A stretch of DNA of 14,138 nucleotides from Firmicutes bacterium UBA4882 (GCA_002399265.1 DHDG01000059.1:1-14138); one strand, 5' to 3'; shown: positions 1 through 7,938, numbered from the stretch's first letter. Program-made: numbers and translations. Notes: generated by a model from the letters alone, not told the origin.

Positions 1-279
1 ATCTTGATGGCGGCAGGGACCAAAGGCAAGCGTTCTGCCTTGCCGAATTCTCGCATAATGATTCACCAACCCTCCGGTGGCGCACAAGGTCAAGCCGCGG
101 AAATAGAAATTGCGGCAAAAGAAATACTAAACCTGAGGGAACTGACGAACAACATCCTTGCCAAACACTCCGGGCAACCGATTGAAAAAGTGGCCCGCGA
201 TGTTGAACGTGATTTCTTCATGTCGGCCGAAGAGGCCAAAAACTACGGTTTGGTGGATAAGATTTTCGTAAGTAAGTAG
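1..279 (+). CDS. clpP: ATP-dependent Clp protease proteolytic subunit ClpP (3' part, truncated by window edge)
   Basis: This is the C-terminal 92 residues of ClpP, the serine peptidase that forms the 14-mer degradation chamber served by ClpX and other Clp ATPases in the cytoplasm. The reading frame is open from the first base. The stretch AAGTKGKRSALPNSRIMIHQP carries the family's catalytic His (in MIHQP, about residue 22 of the fragment), and the catalytic Asp lies in VERDFFMSAEEA near residue 70. The nucleophile Ser, which normally sits a few residues before LMAAGTKG, lies just outside the window, so roughly 100 N-terminal residues are missing. The C-terminus NYGLVDKIFVSK is the normal family ending. 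clpX starts about 40 bp downstream with no terminator between, so the two are probably cotranscribed, as is common in bacteria. The identification is very secure. Confidence 0.95.
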   Translation: MLMAAGTKGKRSALPNSRIMIHQPSGGAQGQAAEIEIAAKEILNLRELTNNILAKHSGQPIEKVARDVERDFFMSAEEAKNYGLVDKIFVSK

Positions 280-311
280 TGAGTTTCCCCTCCCCAGGAG
301 TATTGGAAAGG

Positions 312-316
312 GGTGA
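312..316 (+). promoter_or_regulatory. Shine-Dalgarno site deciding the clpX start
   Basis: The sequence aaaggggtga (307-316) matches the right half of the anti-SD complement through GGTGA, which lies 5 nt before TTG at 322. The GTG at 313 falls inside this motif, and its own best SD would be aggag at 296-300, 12 nt upstream. This favours translation from TTG 322. Confidence 0.5.
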
Positions 317-321
317 GAGGA

Positions 322-1581
322 TTGTTTAAATTCGAAAATGAAAAAGGGCAGTTGAAATGTTCCTTTTGTGCCAAAGCGCAGGATCAGGTGAAAAAACTCA
401 TCGCTGGCCCGGGTGTCTATATTTGCGATGAATGCATTGAGTTGTGTAACGAGATCATTGATGAAGATGTCAATGAGCAGTCCGGGCTTGAAATGGGCAA
501 CATTCCAAAGCCGAAAGAGATCAAGGCGATTCTCGATCAATATGTCATTGGTCAGGAAGATGCCAAAAAGACTCTCTCAGTCGCAGTTTACAATCATTAT
601 AAACGGATCAACTCGGATGAATGTTTGGAAGATGTGGAACTGCAGAAGAGCAATATTCTTCTGCTAGGCCCGACCGGTTCCGGAAAAACGCTGTTAGCCC
701 AAACTCTGGCGCGCGTTTTGAATGTCCCGTTCGCCATTGCCGACGCTACTTCTCTTACAGAAGCAGGTTATGTCGGTGAGGATGTCGAGAACATTCTGTT
801 AAAGTTGATTCAAGCCGCAGATTATGATGTCGAGAAGGCTGAAAAGGGTATTGTCTACATCGATGAAGTTGACAAAATCGCCCGCAAGTCGGAGAACCCT
901 TCCATTACTCGCGATGTTTCCGGAGAAGGTGTTCAGCAGGCACTGCTGAAAATCTTAGAGGGAACAGTTGCCAGTGTTCCTCCGCAGGGTGGGCGTAAGC
1001 ATCCTCATCAGGAGTTCATTCAGATTGATACCACCAACATCCTGTTCATTTGCGGCGGTGCTTTTGACGGTATTGAGAAAATTATCGAAAACCGCACCGG
1101 CAAAAAGACAATGGGATTCGGTGCCCAAATTCAGACCAAGGCGGAAAAAGCCCTGGGCGATATCTTGCGGATGATTATGCCGGAAGATCTGCTCAAATTC
1201 GGCTTAATCCCCGAGTTTGTCGGACGTCTGCCAGTGGTCGTTTCTTTGGATGCGCTTGACGAAGAAGCTCTGGTTAAAATCCTGACTGAGCCCCGCAATG
1301 CGCTGGTCAAACAATACGAAAAGTTCCTTGATTTGGATGGGGTTGAACTGACATTTGAACCGGAGGCGCTGAACGCCATTGCCAAGCGTGCGATGGCTCA
1401 TAAGACCGGTGCGCGTGGTTTACGGGCGATCATTGAGAACATCATGATGGATTTGATGTATGAGCTGCCGTCCCGGACCGATGTGCGCAAATGCCTGATT
1501 ACCAAAGAAATGGTAGAGAGTAAGGCGCAGCCGGTGCTGACTATTGAAACCCGCAAAAAGAAAAAGGAAGAAACTGCTTAA
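322..1581 (+). CDS. clpX: ATP-dependent Clp protease ATP-binding subunit ClpX
   Basis: ClpX is the AAA+ unfoldase that feeds substrates into ClpP. From TTG 322 the protein is 419 residues, normal for the family, and begins MFKFENEKGQLKCSFC, the canonical ClpX N-terminus. An upstream in-frame GTG at 313 would add three residues. The N-terminal zinc-binding domain has Cys13, Cys16, Cys35 and Cys38. Walker A is GPTGSGKT (116-123), the pore loop GYVGED is at 149-154, Walker B is VYIDEVDK with Asp181 and Glu182, and the sensor-2 region KTGARGLR lies near the C-terminus. The ClpP-docking loop tripeptide, usually IGF, reads MGF here (264-266). The tail is basic and acidic (RKKKKEETA). It follows clpP closely and is closed by a strong terminator. 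The identification is certain; only the start is open. Confidence 0.98.
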   Translation: MFKFENEKGQLKCSFCAKAQDQVKKLIAGPGVYICDECIELCNEIIDEDVNEQSGLEMGNIPKPKEIKAILDQYVIGQEDAKKTLSVAVYNHYKRINSDECLEDVELQKSNILLLGPTGSGKTLLAQTLARVLNVPFAIADATSLTEAGYVGEDVENILLKLIQAADYDVEKAEKGIVYIDEVDKIARKSENPSITRDVSGEGVQQALLKILEGTVASVPPQGGRKHPHQEFIQIDTTNILFICGGAFDGIEKIIENRTGKKTMGFGAQIQTKAEKALGDILRMIMPEDLLKFGLIPEFVGRLPVVVSLDALDEEALVKILTEPRNALVKQYEKFLDLDGVELTFEPEALNAIAKRAMAHKTGARGLRAIIENIMMDLMYELPSRTDVRKCLITKEMVESKAQPVLTIETRKKKKEETA

Positions 1582-1595
1582 CTTAACTGAAGCTG

Positions 1596-1643
1596 AAACC
1601 GCCTTTGGCAGGAAAAGTTCTCCGCCAAAGGCGGTTTTTATTT
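1596..1643 (+). terminator. Intrinsic terminator after clpX
   Basis: A perfect 14-bp stem pairs 1596-1609 (aaaccgcctttggc) with 1624-1637, across a 14-nt loop, and runs into a T-rich tract ending near 1643. It lies 15 bp after the clpX stop and separates the clp unit from lonB. Confidence 0.93.
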
Positions 1644-1649
1644 GATACA

Positions 1650-1679
1650 TGATTTTTGCAGGCTGCCTTGGGAATACTA
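1650..1679 (+). promoter_or_regulatory. Candidate sigma-F-type promoter for lonB
   Basis: The decamer GGGAATACTA at 1670-1679 fits the B. subtilis forespore sigma-F -10 consensus GGNNANAHTR at every position. At the expected distance upstream, the -35 position (about 1650-1654, tgatt) matches GYATA only weakly. The element lies after the clpX terminator and 58 bp before the lonB ATG. B. subtilis lonB is known to be sigma-F dependent, which makes the match plausible. The -35 is poor, so this is a candidate only. Confidence 0.35.
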
Positions 1680-1737
1680 CTCCTGCATTCAGCATGCACA
1701 AAACCGCGCAAGCGTGGACGGTCAGGGGGAGTGGCAG

Positions 1738-3438
1738 ATGGAATTCACCAGTAGCATTTTGATGTTTGTCAACTTCTTTTTTGCGGTCGTAATTGGGATG
1801 TACTTTTGGAACCTCTGGCGCAGCCAGCAAGGGAATAAAGTCGCCGTAGAGCGCGAATCGCGCAAAGAACTGGAACGGCTGGAGCGGTTACGGGCGATCT
1901 CCCTTACGGAGCCGCTGTCTGAAAAGACCAGACCAACCACTTTTGCAGAAGTGATCGGTCAAGAAGAAGGATTGAAGGCCTTGCGGGCAGCTCTTTGCGG
2001 CCCTAATCCCCAACATGTGATCTTGTATGGTCCTCCCGGAATAGGAAAGACTGCTGCTGCGCGCATTGTGCTGGAAGAATCTAAGAAAAGCCCGCTCAGC
2101 CCCTTTAAGAACAACGCCAAATTCGTCGAGATTGATGCCACCACCGCCCGGTTTGATGATCGTGGGATTGCCGACCCCTTAATTGGATCAGTGCATGACC
2201 CGATCTATCAGGGTGCCGGTCCGCTGGGAATTGCCGGGGTGCCGCAACCGAAACCTGGAGCGGTCACCAAGGCGCATGGCGGCGTGCTATTCATTGATGA
2301 AATTGGCGAGCTACACCCGGTCCAAATGAATAAGCTGCTGAAAGTACTTGAGGATCGCAAGGTTTTTCTGGAAAGCGCTTACTATTGTGCGGAAGATACC
2401 AATATTCCCAACCATATTCATGATATCTTCCAAAATGGATTGCCGGCTGATTTTCGTTTGGTAGGGGCGACCACCAGGCTTCCGGATGAGATCCCGCCGG
2501 CGATCCGGTCTCGATGCCTGGAAGTGTTTTTTCGCCCGCTAAATAAGGAAGAAATCGGTATCATTGCCACCAATGCTGCCCGTAAAATCGAACTACCTCT
2601 GGAAGAGGGCACCGTGGCAGTCGTGCAAAACTATGCCACTAATGGGCGGGATGCTGTTAACATCATTCAGACGGCTGCTGGAATTGCGATGACCGCCGGC
2701 CAGACCAGTCTGCGCATCGCCGACGTGGAATGGGTGGTCAATTCGGGGCAGTATACGCCGCGCATGGAGAAGAAAATTGCGGGAACTGCACAAGTCGGTG
2801 TGGCCAATGGGTTAGCCGTTGTGGGTCCCAACTATGGGACGATCTTGGAAATTGAGGCCTCCGCCATTCTGGTTAAAAAAGGCCAGGGCCGGGTGATCAC
2901 GACCGGGGTTGTTGACGAGGAGGAAATGGGCGGTAACGGCCACACCATGAGACGCAAAAGCATGGCCCGCGGCTCGGTTGATAATGTGCTGACCATCTTG
3001 CATCAGTATTTTGGGATTCATACCGAGAATTATGATCTGCATATCAATTTTCCCGGAGGGATACCGGTGGACGGCCCTTCCGCTGGAGTTGCAATGGTTG
3101 TGGCGATTTACTCCGCCATTTCCGGTGTGCCCGTTGAACACCAAATTTGTATGACCGGCGAAGTCAGCATCCGCGGGTTTGTCAAACCGATCGGCGGGGT
3201 AGTGGCTAAAATCGAAGCCGCACGACTGGCTGGCGCCAGCAAAGTGATTATTCCCCGAGAGAATTGGCAGGATTTGTTCGCCGAAATCAAAGACCTCGAA
3301 ATCGTGACAGTTGACCGTATTGAGGAAGTAGTGCAAATCGCCTTATGTCAGGATAAAGAGGCTTCTGTGCCTGCAGCGAAAATTGCCGCCGCCGCTGCCG
3401 AAAAACTGGAGGTCGTGGTAGCTGCAGCAGAAATTTAG
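1738..3438 (+). CDS. lonB: Membrane-anchored ATP-dependent protease LonB
   Basis: LonB is an AAA+ protease of the Bacillus type, lacking the N-terminal substrate-binding domain of LonA and anchored in the membrane; in B. subtilis it acts in the forespore. ATG 1738 is chosen because caggggga (1723-1730) sits 7 nt upstream and the product, 566 residues, fits the family (about 550). An upstream in-frame TTG lies in the clpX terminator tail and is unlikely. Residues 7-24 form one hydrophobic segment (ILMFVNFFFAVVIGMYFW), followed by a charged linker. Walker A is GPPGIGKT (98-105) and Walker B LFIDE ends at Asp187-Glu188. The peptidase domain has DGPSAG with catalytic Ser448, and Lys491 in PIGGVVAK. 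The Ser-Lys spacing of 43 equals that of E. coli Lon (679/722). The last 25 residues are unusually Ala-rich. It has its own terminator and lonA follows. Confidence 0.96.
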   Translation: MEFTSSILMFVNFFFAVVIGMYFWNLWRSQQGNKVAVERESRKELERLERLRAISLTEPLSEKTRPTTFAEVIGQEEGLKALRAALCGPNPQHVILYGPPGIGKTAAARIVLEESKKSPLSPFKNNAKFVEIDATTARFDDRGIADPLIGSVHDPIYQGAGPLGIAGVPQPKPGAVTKAHGGVLFIDEIGELHPVQMNKLLKVLEDRKVFLESAYYCAEDTNIPNHIHDIFQNGLPADFRLVGATTRLPDEIPPAIRSRCLEVFFRPLNKEEIGIIATNAARKIELPLEEGTVAVVQNYATNGRDAVNIIQTAAGIAMTAGQTSLRIADVEWVVNSGQYTPRMEKKIAGTAQVGVANGLAVVGPNYGTILEIEASAILVKKGQGRVITTGVVDEEEMGGNGHTMRRKSMARGSVDNVLTILHQYFGIHTENYDLHINFPGGIPVDGPSAGVAMVVAIYSAISGVPVEHQICMTGEVSIRGFVKPIGGVVAKIEAARLAGASKVIIPRENWQDLFAEIKDLEIVTVDRIEEVVQIALCQDKEASVPAAKIAAAAAEKLEVVVAAAEI

Positions 3439-3462
3439 AACTTTCTTGGGTTTTCTGCGTTT

Positions 3463-3498
3463 AAACAGGTGCAAGGGTAAATCCGGCACCTGTTTTTT
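3463..3498 (+). terminator. Intrinsic terminator after lonB
   Basis: A 10-bp stem pairs aaacaggtgc (3463-3472) with gcacctgttt (3486-3495), with a 13-nt loop, and runs into six T residues (3493-3498). It lies 25 bp after the lonB stop, so lonA needs its own promoter or read-through. Confidence 0.88.
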
Positions 3499-3758
3499 GA
3501 TGGAGAGGCCGGCCGGGGTACATCTGAATATATATATAAATAGGCCCTGGGGCAAAGCGCTGGGGTGAATCATGATCATTGCCGATAATAATAATGGAAG
3601 CAGAATAAATAGCGGATCGGGGATTGTTTGCCATATAATTATATGCATTCCACAGCGACCACAAATTCTCGAAAGGAATTAGGATCCTGTAGCAGAAATG
3701 GTAGTGCGAAGGTGGAATTCTCTTACGCGAAGTTTGTTACAGGAGGTGTCAGACTAAA
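3499..3758 (+). other. Gene-free stretch upstream of lonA
   Basis: I see no credible gene here. The stretch holds an 8-bp palindrome ggccggcc (3507-3514), a TA-repeat run (about 3528-3542), the palindrome atgatcat (about 3572-3579) and a perfect 14-bp palindrome at 3632-3645 that contains TATAAT. No -35 hexamer is found at 16-18 bp from that TATAAT. I found no CIRCE (TTAGCACTC inverted repeat) and no CtsR heptad repeat, the usual heat-shock operators of Bacillota protease genes. It ends with aggaggtg (3741-3748), a strong SD 10 nt before the lonA ATG. lonA regulation therefore remains unread. Confidence 0.6.
3632..3645 (+). promoter_or_regulatory. Perfect 14-bp palindrome, possible operator upstream of lonA
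   Basis: The sequence catataattatatg is its own reverse complement over all 14 bases and contains TATAAT on both strands. It lies 113 bp before the lonA ATG. An A/T palindrome of this kind could be a repressor site over a -10 element, but no partner -35 is visible and the role is inferred. Confidence 0.3.
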
Positions 3759-6227
3759 ATGGAACTTAGGGAACATGCAGAAAAGCAAACTGATAACGGG
3801 CATGAATTTTTCGGAGGCGAAGTCCTTCCGCTGCTTCCTTTGCGTGGCATGATTGTATTTCCTTATATGGTAGTTCCTCTGGAAGTAGGCCGGGAGAAGT
3901 CCGTTGGTGCGCTGGAAGATGCGATGGTTCATGATCGTCTCATATTGCTCTCAGCGCAGCGGGAAGCCAAAATTGATGAACCTCAGCCCGAAGATATCCA
4001 TAAAATCGGGACACTGGCCGAAATCAAGCAGTTAATGAAACTGCCTGACGGCACAATCCGGGTTTTGGTAGAAGGTTTGTCACGTATGGAGATCGATGCA
4101 TTCGTGCAGGAAGATCCCTTTTACAGGGTGCGCGTTAACACTGTCGAGCAGGAGCAAGCCGGTAATCTCGAAACCGAAGCGCTCATGCGCAGCATTGTTG
4201 AGCAATTCGAGCAGTTTAACAAGATTAGCAAGAAAGTCTCTGCGGAAGTGCTGGTCGCCCTCAATGCGATTGATGAACCGGGACGGTTGGCTGATGAAAT
4301 CGCCGCTCACATGGGGCTGAGAATGGAAGACAAGCAGAGCATTCTTGAAACGATCAACGCTGAAGACCGTTTGTCGAAAGTCTTTGAGATACTGACTCGT
4401 GAAATCGAAATATCTGAACTTGAGAAAAAAATTCATCTGCGCGTTCGTAAGCAGATGGAAAAGGCCCAAAAAGAATACTACCTTCGCGAGCAAATCAAAG
4501 CAATCCAAAAGGAATTGGGCGATAAGGATGATCGAGCCGCCGAAGTAGAAGAATTGCGCGCCCGCATCGCCGAGCTTGATCTTCCGGATTATGTCTCGGA
4601 AAAGGCCTTGAAAGAAGTCGATCGTCTTGAAAAAATGCCGCCCATGGTGGCTGAAGCAGTGGTGGTACGTAATTACCTTGATTGGCTGCTGGCCTTGCCG
4701 TGGAACGTGACAACCGAAGATCAACTGGACGTTAATGAGGCCGAACGCATTTTGGATGAAGATCATTATGGACTGGAAAAAGTAAAAGAGAGAATTTTGG
4801 AATACCTGGCAGTCTGCCAGCTTTCCAAGAGGCTCAGAGGACCTATCTTGTGCCTGATCGGGCCTCCTGGAACAGGCAAGACCTCACTGGCCAAATCGGT
4901 TGCCCGGGCGCTGGGACGCAAATTTGTGCGGTTCTCGCTGGGCGGAGTGCGTGATGAAGCCGAAATCAGAGGTCACCGTCGGACTTATGTCGGTGCCATG
5001 CCTGGAAAGATCATTCAGGTTATGCGACAGGCCGGGTCCAAGAACCCCGTCATTTTGCTTGATGAAGTCGACAAAATGAGTACGGACTGGCGCGGCGACC
5101 CAACTTCCGCTTTACTGGAAGTGCTCGATCCTGAACAGAACAACAATTTCGGCGATCATTATCTGGAAGTCGCCTATGATTTATCCAATGTGCTGTTTAT
5201 TACCACAGCCAATACTTTCCAGGGGATTCCGCGGCCTTTACTTGACAGAATGGAAGTAATCACTTTATCGGGTTATACCGAAGAAGAAAAGCTGGAAATT
5301 GCTAAGCGGCATTTGTGGCAGAAGCAGCTGGCCGAGCATGGTATTGAGCCCGAACAGGTGAAGCTGTCGGATAAGTCTATTCGCGAAATCATCCGCAGCT
5401 ATACCAAGGAATCCGGTGTGCGTTCCCTGGAGCGCCAACTCGGTTCGGTTTGCCGTAAAACTGCCAAGGAAATTGTCCGCGGAGCCAAAATGCCGATCAG
5501 GTTGAGCGTTTCACTGATTGAAAAGTTTTTGGGAGCTCCCAAATATCGCAGTAGCAATACCGATCTTGAGGATCGTATCGGTGTGGCGACCGGACTGGCC
5601 TGGACAGAAGTGGGCGGTGAAATATTGCCAGTGGAAGTGGCGGTTATTAAGGGTAAGGGTGGTTTGATTCTGACTGGAAAACTAGGCGAAGTCATGCGTG
5701 AATCAGCGCAGGCCAGCCTGAGCTATGTCAGAGCACACGCCTCGGAGCTAGGCATTGACGAACGTTTCCACGAAATGGTTGACCTGCATATTCACGTTCC
5801 GGAAGGTGCGGTTCCCAAGGATGGTCCTTCCGCAGGCATCACCATTACGACCGCGATTGTTTCGGCACTGACCGGCAGGCCGGTAAACGGTAAAGTGGCT
5901 ATGACTGGCGAAGTCACTCTGCGTGGGCGTGTCCTTCCGATTGGTGGATTGAAGGAGAAAGTGCTGGCGGCGCATCGCGTTGGCATTAAGACCATCATTC
6001 TTCCGAAAGAAAATACCAAAGATATAGAGGAGATTCCGCAGGAAATTGCCAAACAACTGGAGTTTGTAACTGTTGAAAATGTCAGCGAAGTCCTGAAAGT
6101 GGCCTTGTTGGAATCGACCGCCGATTGCTGCCAGGAAATCTCCGCACTGCCCGGCGGATATGAAAACAGTATCAACACAGGTTTTGGCAACAGCATAGGC
6201 ATTGAGACAGATGCGCAGATCAGCTAA
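3759..6227 (+). CDS. lon: ATP-dependent protease LonA
   Basis: LonA is the soluble cytoplasmic AAA+ Ser-Lys protease that degrades damaged and regulatory proteins. The ATG has the strong SD aggaggtg 10 nt upstream. The order is: N-terminal substrate-binding domain (about 22-215, opening LPLLPLRGMIVFPYMVVPLEVGR-like), a charged helical linker (about 220-280), the ATPase with Walker A GPPGTGKT (368-375) and Walker B VILLDEVDK (Asp435-Glu436), then the protease domain with DGPSAG (Ser691) and GGLKEK (Lys734). The Ser-Lys gap is 43 residues, as in E. coli Lon. At 822 residues it is longer than B. subtilis LonA (about 774), partly from a tail of about 38 residues after VLKVALLE that has a Cys-Cys pair and no recognised domain. 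It is preceded by its paralogue lonB and followed by a terminator. Confidence 0.98.
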   Translation: MELREHAEKQTDNGHEFFGGEVLPLLPLRGMIVFPYMVVPLEVGREKSVGALEDAMVHDRLILLSAQREAKIDEPQPEDIHKIGTLAEIKQLMKLPDGTIRVLVEGLSRMEIDAFVQEDPFYRVRVNTVEQEQAGNLETEALMRSIVEQFEQFNKISKKVSAEVLVALNAIDEPGRLADEIAAHMGLRMEDKQSILETINAEDRLSKVFEILTREIEISELEKKIHLRVRKQMEKAQKEYYLREQIKAIQKELGDKDDRAAEVEELRARIAELDLPDYVSEKALKEVDRLEKMPPMVAEAVVVRNYLDWLLALPWNVTTEDQLDVNEAERILDEDHYGLEKVKERILEYLAVCQLSKRLRGPILCLIGPPGTGKTSLAKSVARALGRKFVRFSLGGVRDEAEIRGHRRTYVGAMPGKIIQVMRQAGSKNPVILLDEVDKMSTDWRGDPTSALLEVLDPEQNNNFGDHYLEVAYDLSNVLFITTANTFQGIPRPLLDRMEVITLSGYTEEEKLEIAKRHLWQKQLAEHGIEPEQVKLSDKSIREIIRSYTKESGVRSLERQLGSVCRKTAKEIVRGAKMPIRLSVSLIEKFLGAPKYRSSNTDLEDRIGVATGLAWTEVGGEILPVEVAVIKGKGGLILTGKLGEVMRESAQASLSYVRAHASELGIDERFHEMVDLHIHVPEGAVPKDGPSAGITITTAIVSALTGRPVNGKVAMTGEVTLRGRVLPIGGLKEKVLAAHRVGIKTIILPKENTKDIEEIPQEIAKQLEFVTVENVSEVLKVALLESTADCCQEISALPGGYENSINTGFGNSIGIETDAQIS

Positions 6228-6270
6228 TCACGATCACTGACCAACGGGTAGTTTAGCATCACACGAAGCG

Positions 6271-6303
6271 AACGGAGACGGGTGAAGGCCTGTCTCCGTT
6301 TTT
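6271..6303 (+). terminator. Intrinsic terminator after lonA
   Basis: The arm aacggagac (6271-6279) pairs perfectly with gtctccgtt (6292-6300), with one extra G-T pair inside. The 3' arm continues into a run of five T residues (6299-6303). It ends the lonA transcript and overlaps the far-upstream part of the yqeK frame, which argues against a yqeK start at 6302. Confidence 0.88.
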
Positions 6304-6424
6304 GGCACGCGGACGGCAGCGCCACACGGGGCGACCAGCGCACACGGCAGGGCATGATGGTTTTAAAAGTACGCCGATGCTAAAAATAGGGCTGACAGAC
6401 ATAGAGAGGCAGGTTCACTTGCTG

Positions 6425-7030
6425 ATGATAACAATTTTCATGGACGATTCATTTTTAAATGGCCTCCATCGCACTTTAGGCAGAGAACGCTTCGCACACT
6501 CCTGTGGAGTGGCCACGATCGCCCGCGATCTTGCTCCGGCGTGGGGTGTCGCCCATGATAAAGCGCACTATGCTGGTTGGCTACATGATTATGCCAGAAA
6601 CCTTCCTGAATCGGAATTATTAGCGCTGGCCGGAAAGTTTGCCTACCCCGTCGACTTGCTGGAGCAGAGGTATCCCATCCTCCTGCATGGTGCTGTCGGC
6701 GCTTTTCTGGTTCAGGAAAGTGGTCTCAGTAATGATCGCGAGATCCTAACGGCCATTAGGCGGCACGTGACCGGCGAGTGCGGGATGACCAGTCTCGATC
6801 AATTGATTTTTGTGGCTGATATGATTGAACCCGGGCGCTGTTACGAAGGAGTAGACCGCTTAAGAGATCTGGCGGCTACTGATCCAAAGCAGGCCTTGAT
6901 CAATGCGCTGCAAATGAAGATTGCTTACCTTGAGCAATCCGGCGCGAGCGTGCATCCCAGAACAACGGCTGCGCTACGTGATAAACTTCTGCCTGACAGC
7001 AGGAAAGTTGCCCCTTCTGGAGAAAGCTGA
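6425..7030 (+). CDS. yqeK: HD-domain bis(5'-nucleosyl)-tetraphosphatase (symmetrical) YqeK
   Basis: YqeK is an HD-superfamily metal-dependent hydrolase that splits Ap4A into two ADP and so controls alarmone levels. From ATG 6425 it has 201 residues (B. subtilis YqeK has about 186). Metal-binding residues are visible: His25 (FAHSCGV), His54-Asp55 (GWLHDYA), His88 (LLHGAVGAFLVQ), His114 (RRHVTGECGMT) and Asp132 (VADMIEPGR). The motifs GMTxLDQLIFVADMIEP and ATDPKQAL align well with B. subtilis YqeK. The start is uncertain: gaggcagg (6406-6413) serves either ATG 6425 or TTG 6419, and ATG 6440 (MDDSFLNGL) is also possible. The open frame reaching back to 6302 starts in the lonA terminator and is rejected. 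It is not next to nadD or rsfS, its usual partners. Confidence 0.88.
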   Translation: MITIFMDDSFLNGLHRTLGRERFAHSCGVATIARDLAPAWGVAHDKAHYAGWLHDYARNLPESELLALAGKFAYPVDLLEQRYPILLHGAVGAFLVQESGLSNDREILTAIRRHVTGECGMTSLDQLIFVADMIEPGRCYEGVDRLRDLAATDPKQALINALQMKIAYLEQSGASVHPRTTAALRDKLLPDSRKVAPSGES

Positions 7031-7092
7031 AGCAGGATTGATTCGAAAGCGAAAATGGAAGTTCTCGACAGGAAATATGTGGGGGTAATATC

Positions 7093-7938
7093 ATGGCGCG
7101 CCGTGAAGGCTATCTGCTCAGCAAAGGCGTACGATTATTCCATTGGTCGATCACTCCCGACGATTACAGCGCGCATCTGCTGTTTGTGCATGGCATGGCC
7201 GAACACTCCGGACGTTATCAGGAAGTCGCGGAACATTTCGCGTCATTGGGATATTGCTGTCATGCCCTGGATCTGCGGGGACTGGGGCGCTCGGAAGGGC
7301 CACGGGGACACGCCGACAGTTTTCAGGATCTAATCGACGACACGGCGCTCTTGGCTGATACAATCCGATCAGGCGCTGCCGCGCGCGATGCCGCGCGTCC
7401 CCTTTTTCTGGTGGGGCACAGTATGGGCGGCCTGATTGTGCTGGCAGCCGGTCTCAAGTACCCGGCGGTTTGTAACGGTGTCATTGCTTCCTCGCCAGCG
7501 TTGGAGGTCAAGATGCCGCTGCCAGGATGGAAAAAGGCGTTGGCAGCCCTCTCTGCGAAGCTGATGCCGCGTCTGTCAGTAGACAATGGCATCCGGGGAA
7601 AGCTTGCCCTGCGGGATCCGGAAGAAATCAAATCATATGACGAGGACCCCTTATTGTATACGAAAGTCTCGGCAGGCTTTTACGCCAGTTTCAGCCAAGT
7701 AATGTCGGAAACGCTCGCGAACGCTGGAAAATTCTCATTACCGCTCTTGATCTTGCAGGCAGGCGACGATCAGATTCTTAATCCCGGTGCTGCGCGCCAA
7801 TTTGCTCTGGACGCAGGCATTGACGATAAAAAGTTTATTTTGTATGATGGCTTGTATCACGCACTATTCAGCGAGCCGGAAAAGGCGCAGGTCTTTGACG
7901 ACATGGCTGCGTGGCTCAAGGCGCATATGCATATCTGA
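7093..7938 (+). CDS. Alpha/beta-hydrolase, monoacylglycerol lipase / lysophospholipase type
   Basis: This is a cytoplasmic serine hydrolase (281 residues) of the Hydrolase_4 / PldB type, which typically cleaves monoglycerides, lysophospholipids or other esters; the true substrate cannot be read from sequence. The oxyanion-hole motif HGMAEHSGRY begins at His33. The nucleophile elbow is GHSMGG with Ser110. The acid is probably Asp226 in QAGDDQI, and the catalytic His is His256 in YDGLYHALFSEPE. The DLRGLGRSEGPRGH segment is typical of this subfamily. There is no signal peptide. ATG 7093 has gggggt (7081-7086) 6 nt upstream. It sits 62 bp after yqeK and 48 bp before mtrB with no clear terminator on either side, so it is probably in one transcript with both. 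Confidence 0.9.
   Translation: MARREGYLLSKGVRLFHWSITPDDYSAHLLFVHGMAEHSGRYQEVAEHFASLGYCCHALDLRGLGRSEGPRGHADSFQDLIDDTALLADTIRSGAAARDAARPLFLVGHSMGGLIVLAAGLKYPAVCNGVIASSPALEVKMPLPGWKKALAALSAKLMPRLSVDNGIRGKLALRDPEEIKSYDEDPLLYTKVSAGFYASFSQVMSETLANAGKFSLPLLILQAGDDQILNPGAARQFALDAGIDDKKFILYDGLYHALFSEPEKAQVFDDMAAWLKAHMHI

Noticed and set aside
3634..3639. TATAAT as the lonA -10
   Set aside because: No -35-like hexamer lies 16-18 bp upstream, so a promoter is not claimed; the palindrome is reported instead.
4080..4766. Long minus-strand open frame opposite lonA (228 codons)
   Set aside because: It is the shadow of a highly conserved lonA coding region, with no SD and no family resemblance. The same holds for the other minus-strand frames.
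6302..6424. N-terminal extension of yqeK
   Set aside because: The region starts in the lonA terminator T-run, aligns with no YqeK N-terminus and has no SD.
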